Shown piece by piece: positions 57,389 through 64,000 of a DNA stretch of 64,000 bases. The notes beneath the pieces are model-generated. The model saw nothing but the letters and a program-made list of their open reading frames with translations. It was not told the DNA's origin and made no database searches. A program made the position numbers and the translations under genes. Location: positions 1 to 64,000 of the forward strand of contig CAJQUW010009239.1 in NCBI GenBank assembly GCA_907163375.1, read 5' to 3'. Each line of letters begins with the position of its first letter. The stretch's first letter is position 1. The stretch is from Prostheceraeus crozeri (Eukaryota; Platyhelminthes; Polycladida; Euryleptidae).

Positions 57389-59780
57389 TCAGACATCGCC
57401 GGACGGAGGAGGAGAAAGTTTCTGTCTCTTGGGTGGAGGTAGATGAGTGTCTGGATGGCCGTACGGTAATGAGTGGTTAGGACTCATCCAGCATCGCTTG
57501 TCTTCCCAAGCTGAGAGACCTCGTTTCCTAAACGTCGTTGTTCTGACTTGATGCGACTGAGATTTTAAAATGGTCATTTCTACTTTTTTAATTTTAAGAG
57601 AATCTAAGGCATCTTGATAGTCCCTATGTGTCATTTTTCTAACGATTGACTTCGAGATGCCTTTCGCCCGTTTTATAGAAAGCTCTGAGGATTTTAGCTT
57701 TATGGAGTACATCTTGGGGCAAAGCAAGATCATCTCCTCTATCTGTTTGCCTTGAATCCTTGAAGCAGCCAAGCTTCGCTTTATTTGAGGTAGAGTAAAG
57801 CGGATGGTCAGTGGGATAGTTGGAACTATCAAACTTGGGTGCTAAATATTTTAAAATGTGTTCCTGCTTGACTTGGCTCGTGGTTGTCAAAGCTAGGAAG
57901 AAGCTGTCTGTATCACCTCCTACTAATTCCACACGTTTGAGAAGTGAACATGTCTAAAAAGTGTGGTAAAATAACTTATACATTTCTAACTTGGAGTGAT
58001 CCAAGACAGCTTGACCGACATAAATGGGCTTACAAAGTTCTACTTTAGATTTTAACATTTTAAAACCAGTGATGTCTTCGAAAATGACATCATGGTGGCA
58101 AAACAACGGCGAGCGACATAACTTGATACTCGTTTCCGGATCAGTTACGATGCGATAGTTCATGCGCTTTCTTACATCCTCCATGGTTTTACCAAAGAGG
58201 GCATTATTCTTAAATTTAAAGAAGTCCTTTTCGAAAGGATTCTTGGATTCAGCCCGTTTCTTGCTATTAAATTCTATATACGGTTTTAGAAAGGGCTTCT
58301 GCCTAAACTGGATAGCGCGATGGACTTTGTCAAGTCGCATCCCCATACCTAGATAGAATTTGAGGATGGAATAGTGCACGATGTAATGCTGCTTGTTCAA
58401 TTGGGTGAGCAACAACTTCCTAGTGGCTTTATACTTTAAGTCATTTTCCACCTCATATTTCTTATTGTGTTCTTCCATAAAGGGAGAGAACATATCTGGA
58501 CTGACTATGCCAGATTCGGGTGCGAGAGGAAAATCAACGGTCCTATTCTTAATGCAGTCTGGATAGATGAGGTCGACTTCAAATAAATAACCTATGTCGG
58601 CCTCATCTCCCAGTGCCATGATGTGTGCTGGATTGGAGAAGTGTTAAATGTCATGGGGCTCTAATGTTCATCTGTCAGTGATGCACATAAATTTTTCCTT
58701 ACTTTGTGCAATCACTTTGGATGACCAGGATTTCATTTTACCGAATCCATGGCGAATGATGATTTGAGCATCATAACATTTAAAGTTATGAAAGATGACG
58801 GGGAGCGTTCGCCGTTTGAGCCTAAGTTTCATATTGCATTTACTGCATAATGCAGACCTAAATTTACCACTGAGATGGCAATGGTCCCTCACTTTCTTAT
58901 GTTGCTGATCATCAAAGGATGAACAGCAGCGGGGACATTCCGTGGTCCTATCAAATTTGACTTTATCGGCTTTTGTGAAGCACATGGGTTTCCTAGTTAG
59001 CTCCGTTTCATAGCGTTGATGAAAATGGGCTTTCCTATCTAAAAAGTTGAGGAAGTTTTCAACGCACTCCTCGCCTTGCCACGCATGCATCTTATTTTGA
59101 TTCCTATAATATGGATGCCAAACTTCATAGCAGGCAATGGCTGCTGGCTCATGACTTAGGTCTTCTTGTTCAATATAACATTCAATGTCCGCATAGATGG
59201 TACACATGGGACTGAGCTCATTGCCGTTTTCCTCACACCTATAAAATTTATCTTTGGGCATGACTTCCATTTGAAGTTTACCCCGAGAGCACCACTCGTA
59301 ATGCTGTTCAAAAAATGCTTTTGACCTAAAGCGTCGTGTGCAGCGATCACAGTAATAATGTTTGTTATCATAACTTTGCTGGTGGTGATACAATCTAGAA
59401 ATTTTGGGAATGCCACAATAATGCCATTCTGGGTGGTTGTCGCTATAGACTAGGAGGAGATTGACACCCCGGTCGAAGTTACTTTGGCGGTTTTTATACC
59501 TAACGCCCTTCAGACCTTTTCCCCAGAGATGAATGACAATCTAAATGTTATTCAATTTTTCAAATTGGGCGATGCCTTTAAAATCTAATGTGTTGACATC
59601 TAACCCGTCAAACTTAAGCTCATCCTCCCATTCACGATACTTGGTGACTCTTTGACGATCCCTATCTATATCATTATAGTGAAGAATGGAGAGGACGGCA
59701 TACTTGAAACACTGGGACTGACATTCTACATTGACGACAGCCTTTTTGTCAGCCAGTGCTTTGGGGAGGGTGAAACAACC
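57389..59780 (-). pseudogene. Polinton-type family-B DNA polymerase, exonuclease and polymerase parts, broken
   Basis: This is a DNA_pol_B_2 (protein-primed type) polymerase read from 59780 down. Zinc-cluster HYYCDRCTRRF comes first. The exonuclease motif I TIYADIECYIE lies near 59190 and motif II-like HNFKCYDAQIIIRHG near 58780, with an endonuclease-VII-like zinc site (VRDHCHLSGKFRSALC) between them. The polymerase motif A region EVDLIYPDCIKNRT with FPLAPE lies near 58540, the conserved FGKTMEDVRKRMNYR near 58170, and motif C GGDTDSFFLAL near 57920. The C-terminus ends near the Pro/Ser tail. Such enzymes copy the element using a terminal protein. The order is complete, but there are about five breaks. 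Confidence 0.85.
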
Positions 59781-59789
59781 ACTCCCTTG

Positions 59790-61490
59790 TCAATTTTCTA
59801 AAAGATTGATTTTAATGTCTACTTTCTCTATCCCATCAAAGACCAGACCGCTGTCTGTTTCATTAAATTTATTTAAATTGCTGACGAGATAGGTCGCATG
59901 TCTCTCTATCCACTCGTTTACATCACCTATGAGATCAGCAGCACAGGAGGCTATCCTAATGGTCACAGGGGACTCTACTTCTCCCGTGCTACTGTCTACC
60001 TTATTGAAACGAGCAGTGAGATAGAACATGCCCTTAAGTAAAAATCTATCTAAGCTCGCCAACATTTGATGAATGAAGCCTATATTATTCATCAAGAAAG
60101 GATGAGTATCTTGTGCAGGTTCAGAGCTTTCTAACTCATAGTCGCGAACGAGCCTCTCAAGGGAAAACTTGCTCAGCCTTAGAGTGACGTTGTTGTCAGT
60201 GTAAAGCTCAGTGGGATGAGTGTGACAGAGTGTGTGTGAAGAAAGAAAAAACTCTGTAGGAAAGGTCTTCTGACACGAAGAACAGGAAAAGCCGACGTGC
60301 GATGAAGGATGCTTCCCACCTGTTGTTGTTGGTGTTTGCCTCATACTGCCACAGGAACCGCCTTCGATGTGGACTCGCAAGTTGGCGCTGTTGTAGAACG
60401 TGCGTCCACAACCTTCACACTTGGGCCGTTGAGGGATTGGTCGGCGCTTTCCTCCCCTGCAGGCGCGCCCAGCGGTGTGACGTCTCAAACTGTAGGCTGA
60501 GGCGAAGACTCTGTCACACCGCTGGCATTGAAAGTCCTCCTTCTTTTCGACTTCCATCTCCCTCTCCTCTCCCACTATCTCTAGCTCCTCCTGCTCCAAC
60601 AGTCTCTCCACCGACTTGACGAGGAGGAGAGGGAGGTCGGCCGCTGCAGGTGGTGGTAGTGATGCCGGGATGATGATGGAACGGGAAGGAACGTCGCCGT
60701 CCAGGAGGTAGGCCGCCAGATCTGTTGAGAAAAACAGAAAAGAGATTAGTAACATGATCAACATTTCAAGTTAGAAGTCTTATCCCCCTATTTCCCTATC
60801 ACGACTACTTACCATCTAAGGACTGTAACTCCGGCAGCAGGGATGGACGCGGAGGAGGCAGGAGAGGGACGGGAGCCGAGGTTGGAAGGGTCCTTGGCTT
60901 CGGTGTCGGAGGGACGTGATGGCGAGGAGCCGGGACTGGCGCAGGGACGGGCGCAGGTACCAGAGCTCGTGGCGGTGGGGCGATGACAGTGCCCGAGAAA
61001 GGGGTCGCAGCTTGGGCGGAGGTAGATGAGCGGGAAGGTAGGGCCGGAAATTCCTCGCGGTATTTCCGCCTCGCGGCTTCCTCCCACTTCTTCTTCTTCG
61101 CCATATCTGTAGAGAGAAAAGAGAGATTAGATAATGAGACAGGGATGATGCAGAATTTCTGAAACATTATAAGCATGAAATGTTAAAGATACTTACACTT
61201 TCCGAGCAGCTCATAGGCTTCCCCGATTGCTCCTTGGGGGATGGGTTCCCCATTACGAATACATTCATGTACTGAAAAAGAATGACAGCAAAGATAAGCA
61301 GAGGTGAAATTTGGATTCGGTTTAAACATGAACAACATAGGGGAGGGGCTGTTGATTTTAATGAGGATGTCTACCCTAATGATGTTAGTAATAGAGTCAA
61401 CCTTGTTACAAATACTTACATTGCTCGATGGTGGCTTTCTCCATCTCGGCAGCAGTTCGATAGTTCTCAATTTTTGCGAATTCCATTTTT
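59790..61490 (-). pseudogene. 5' part of the polymerase gene: spliced leader exons, C2H2 fingers and a module-A copy
   Basis: Read right to left, this starts with short segments beginning MEFAKIENYRTAAEMEKATI (near 61480) and IRNGEPIPQGAIGEAYELLG (near 61240). A Lys-rich then Pro/Ala-rich segment follows at 60810-61105, each with GTAAGT-type donors and pyrimidine-AG acceptors. Then comes an open stretch at 59790-60725 with three C2H2 zinc fingers (CQRCDRVF, CEGCGRTFY and CSSCQKTF, at about 60230-60530). Last is a copy of module A (SLERLVRDYELE to VDIKINLLEN). Zinc fingers and module A would lie just before the polymerase, so they may recognise the origin or the terminal protein. Splicing is inferred from the signals only. 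Confidence 0.65.
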
Positions 61491-61976
61491 GTTCGATTAC
61501 AGACAGCAGATTATGTTAGTAGATTTCAATCACTGAAAAGGAAAGATGAAAACCGTTTCATTTGCCTAGTCAACGTTTGGGAACAATCATTGAAGTGACA
61601 TCTAATGAGTTACATCTCACTCTACTCCATATCATAAAGACTAACCTTTGTCGAATGGCTGAAGTACTCTGACCTGGCGAGAGAAAGCATCACGTTGAGT
61701 ATGAAGTCGAACGCCCAACATGAGCAACGGCTCAGAGGTTTCGGTCTAACAAACGACGAACAACCCGTGCAACGCAATCCCTCTACGGCAGTACCCGCCG
61801 TCCCGAAGGAACGCTCGAGCAAAGGAGGTATTAAAGCGATGATATGTTTTATGAGCAGAAGATGTGATAGCAAGAGACTATTCAATTTGATAGCAAGTCA
61901 AAACAACCTGATAGCAGGAGCTCACCGACACTCACCTTGTGAAAGATAAATGTGAAGAACACAGCTGGTGCACTTT
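61491..61976. other. Leader region between the divergent genes
   Basis: Minus-strand donor-like CACAAGGTGAGTG lies near 61937, just downstream of the TATA box at 61977, so a leader exon and first intron of the polymerase gene are likely. Frames open on both strands at 61622-61949 have a repetitive composition and match nothing known. Confidence 0.45.
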
Positions 61977-62028
61977 CTTTTATAAGATTTTCCTAAGCGG
62001 TGAATGGATGAGACCTCTCGTCCAATCA
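61977..62028 (-). promoter_or_regulatory. Promoter of the polymerase gene: inverted CCAAT box and TATA box
   Basis: On the minus strand TGATTGG (62022-62028) is followed 37 bases on by TATAAAAG (61977-61984), directed toward the polymerase gene. Spacing is almost the same as at 51653-51701. Confidence 0.7.
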
Positions 62029-62122
62029 CAGACGAGCTAGAGTTCCCGATGTGCGCACGCACATTTGTAACGCGTTATTGAAATCGTCCTAGGCAAAATG
62101 ATGTTTAGCAATAGACTCAACC

Positions 62123-62575
62123 ATGGCACCTGAAGTCAATACATTGAAACATGATGATTGTACGATTCGTTTTCATCAAGAGTGCTTCGGAGGCTTAATA
62201 CAAGATTACATCCTTGAGTTTCAAAGGGAGGAGACAGAATTGGAAGCATATTTAGACTACACACGAGAAATATTTACGGAGTTGATATCATATTTCAAAG
62301 ACAGTCTCATCAAGGCTCATTTAATTGCACATGTCAATTACACTCATTTTCCAGAAGAAGAAGTAGCGGAAAGTGTTGACTTTCAATTTCGTTCCTACGG
62401 ACAAGAATATGTTACTGATGCTTCTGAGTTTCATACACGACATCTGCGGAAGATTATTTCTCGGATGGAAAACTTTCACGGTTACGGCGATCATTTGCTT
62501 CTGAATAAAATAAACCATATTGTCATTGCTATTAGTAAAGTGGGTTTCAATGATGTTAAATCAAAGACCAAATAA
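62123..62575 (+). CDS. Module-A protein 3 of the virus-like element (unknown function)
   Basis: 150 residues, MAPEVNTLKHDDCTIRFHQE to the end, fully open. It aligns over its whole length with module-A protein 1: IRFHQECFGGLIQDYILEF against LRFHRQSLRGVIRDYIISF, ESVDFQFRSYGQEYVTDASE against ERVVFHFASYSAETIHDPKD, and LLLNKINHIVIAI against LLLCRIKHIHIQL. It is divergently transcribed from the polymerase gene, with about 95 bases between its start and the CCAAT box of that gene, so the two may share control. The stop overlaps an AATAAA signal at 62571. Function unknown. Confidence 0.7.
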   Translation: MAPEVNTLKHDDCTIRFHQECFGGLIQDYILEFQREETELEAYLDYTREIFTELISYFKDSLIKAHLIAHVNYTHFPEEEVAESVDFQFRSYGQEYVTDASEFHTRHLRKIISRMENFHGYGDHLLLNKINHIVIAISKVGFNDVKSKTK

Positions 62576-62576
62576 A
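62571..62576 (+). terminator. AATAAA polyadenylation signal overlapping the module-A 3 stop
   Basis: AATAAA at 62571-62576 includes the stop codon and is followed by a T-run. Confidence 0.55.
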
Positions 62577-62579
62577 GTA

Positions 62580-63540
62580 TTTTTTCATGACACTTGTGTT
62601 GTGCTTAACTTTCTAGTGCTGTTGTGAACACTGTTTTCATATAACATTCTAAACTCTCATTGCAGTAGAAAACTGCTTTTAGTAAACCTGATGAAGCTAA
62701 TCTAACAGTCACGAAGTTTGAATTTTCTAATAAGGGAACATTTGCCAACTGTCTCCAATAAAACTTTCTAACACTGTGAAAGTAAGTTACAAGACAATCT
62801 ACACTGTGCAGTAAAACCTTTTTGATAAAACTTTCTAGTGCTGTGATGAGTTTGGTCAGTCATACAACTTCAATGATTAAACTTTATTTTCACAAACGTG
62901 CGTTGCGGTAATATTATTTGACTACACTAACTTTGCAAACCATGATACACTTTCTGACGACACTCAAGAATAAACTTCAATGATCAAACTTTATTTTCAC
63001 AAACATGTGTCGCAGTAATACTAGTTGACTACACTAACGCTTGCATTTCATGACATGTGTGTTTCATACAATGTCAATGATCAAACTTGTCTAACTATAC
63101 ATCAACCTGTGTTGCAGTAAAACCTTTGTAAAACATGATAAAGTTTCTGACTAGACTTACGAATACAACTTCAATGATTAAACTTTTCTAACTATACATC
63201 AACCTGTGTTGCAGTAAAACCTTTGTAAAACATGATAAAGTTTCTGACTAGACTTACGAATACAACTTCAATGATCAAACTTTACTTTTACAAACGTGTG
63301 TCGTAGTAAAATTATTTGACTACACTAGCGCTTACATTTTATGACATGTGTGTTTCATAAAACGTCATGATCAAACATTATTTTCACAAACGTGCGTCGA
63401 GGTAAATTATTTGACTACACTAACACTTGCATTTCATGACATGTGTCTTTCATACAACGTCAATGATCAAACTTGTCTAACTATACATCAGCCTGTGCTG
63501 CAGTAAAAATATTTGACTATACTAAACTTTGCTTTTGCAA
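62580..63540. repeat. Array of imperfect direct repeats, AT-rich
   Basis: Units of roughly 80-150 bases recur. CAATGATCAAACTTTATTTT(C)ACAAACGTG lies near 62875, 62980, 63270 and 63365. TATTTGACTACACTAAC lies near 62915, 63315 and 63405. GTGTTGCAGTAAAACCTTTG lies twice near 63110-63225. There is no coding sequence. It lies between two genes of the element and resembles the homologous-region arrays of large insect and crustacean DNA viruses. Confidence 0.75.
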
Positions 63541-63690
63541 ACCATGATGCAGAGAGGTTTAACAAGATTGACCATTGCCGAATGTCACTTGCGGTATACA
63601 TAGCTACGGGTTTCACCGTCGCCCTTTACAGGAACGCCCGTCGAAAGGAAGTATTACACCGAACTTCAAATGCAACCTTAAAGTTGTCTG
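63533..63690. other. Segment conserved with the left copy (5325-5540)
   Basis: Matches the left copy through CAGAGAGGTTTAACAAGATT and CGAAAGGAAGTATTACACCG. It is shorter because it lacks the C-rich insertion of the left copy. Confidence 0.7.
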
Positions 63691-63729
63691 ATAGCAGATA
63701 CAACTTTATGATTATATTTTTTATATTTG

Positions 63730-64000
63730 TGTGATAGATTCAGTCAGACCGAAGTCTGTCCAGAGCAAACCACGAGGAGGTACTATCACTTTTTGCTCCA
63801 TGGTGGTCTCATAAAGACCGTTGGTTCGTTCACGTCGTATCTGAAAAACAGAAAGAAAAATAGATGAAATTATATTCAAGTGATGGAGATGATATTAACT
63901 TACCATAAATCAATTCAGCCGGTTCTCTGAACCTTCGCTGGTGGTGGATGAGGCAGGTACTTTGCCGGCAACTTTCTCTTGCGGTGGCGCAATTCCTTAA
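63730..64000 (-). CDS. 3' end of the coiled-coil gene of the virus-like element (cut by window end)
   Basis: Read on the minus strand from the window end, an ELRHRKRKLP-bearing exon, shared with the left copy, ends at a GTAAGT-like donor near 63905. After an intron a last exon begins behind a pyrimidine-rich acceptor near 63842 and contains RRERTNGLYETTMEQKVIVP with a Pro-Pro-Arg-Gly stretch. The rest of the gene is outside the window; its older relative is at 5603-7000. Function unknown. Confidence 0.5.

Larger units (their letters stand above)
50466..64000. mobile_element. Polinton-like virus-like element, right copy (continues past window)
   Basis: At least 13.5 kb of a multi-gene virus-like element. 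It holds a terminal repeat (50466-51065), a plus-strand block of eight or so small genes (51133-56228), a repeat array (56258-57250), the minus-strand polymerase gene (57389-61490), a divergent plus-strand gene (62123-62575), a second repeat array (62580-63540) and the end of a minus-strand coiled-coil gene (63730 on). Several parts are broken, perhaps ten breaks in all, yet some genes are still fully open, so it is much younger than the left copy. No integrase or known capsid gene is in view. The remaining roughly 3 kb predicted from the left copy lies outside the window. Confidence 0.8.

Noticed and set aside
56258-63540. CRISPR-like appearance of the two repeat arrays
   Set aside because: The genome is animal, units are irregular in length and type, and there are no uniform spacers.
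50466-64000. Integrase, packaging ATPase, protease and capsid genes expected of a canonical Polinton
   Set aside because: I searched the readable frames for their signatures and saw none; they could lie beyond the window or be absent.

Overview
This is a stretch of animal nuclear genome, most likely from a marine invertebrate. The evidence is AT-rich non-coding DNA, a tRNA-derived SINE, LINE 3' ends with short ATT-type tails, several Tc1/mariner-superfamily elements, hAT, piggyBac-like and Helitron-like elements, a Penelope-like fragment, and solute-carrier and N-acyltransferase genes. A deuterostome such as an echinoderm or hemichordate would fit, but I cannot fix the phylum.

Regions. (1) 1-8830: an old, heavily decayed copy of a large virus-like element with a Polinton-type family-B DNA polymerase. 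(2) 8943-50465: host DNA crowded with transposons. It holds two intact single-exon genes, an SLC36-type amino-acid transporter (15232-16779, minus) and a glycine N-acyltransferase-like GNAT enzyme (30687-31580, minus). Around them lie a dead DD34D mariner, an intact DD41D mariner, a dead IS630/Tc1-type element with 73-bp inverted repeats, hAT remains with a nested miniature element, LINE and SINE pieces, a Helitron-like element, a TTAA-flanked piggyBac-like element, a Penelope endonuclease fragment, and three striking inverted repeats (33.16, 33.52 and 46.10 kb). (3) 50466-64000: a second, younger and less broken copy of the same virus-like element, running off the window end.

The two virus-like copies share gene order and orientation and cover each other's missing ends. 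The repeat at the right edge of the left copy is an inverted version of the repeat at the left edge of the right copy, as expected of terminal inverted repeats. By overlap the whole element would be roughly 16-17 kb. The right copy carries, on the plus strand, a run of small genes: three copies of one paralogous module, two copies of a second module, a RING-like zinc microprotein, a DEDD-exonuclease-like gene and a TATA-binding-protein-like gene. On the minus strand it carries the polymerase gene, whose 5' part encodes three C2H2 fingers and a fourth copy of the first module. Several genes have their own TATA boxes with an upstream inverted CCAAT element, and AATAAA signals. I see no integrase or recognisable capsid gene here, so membership in canonical Polintons is unproven. 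The duplicated polymerase-linked module and the TBP-like gene are the most novel content.
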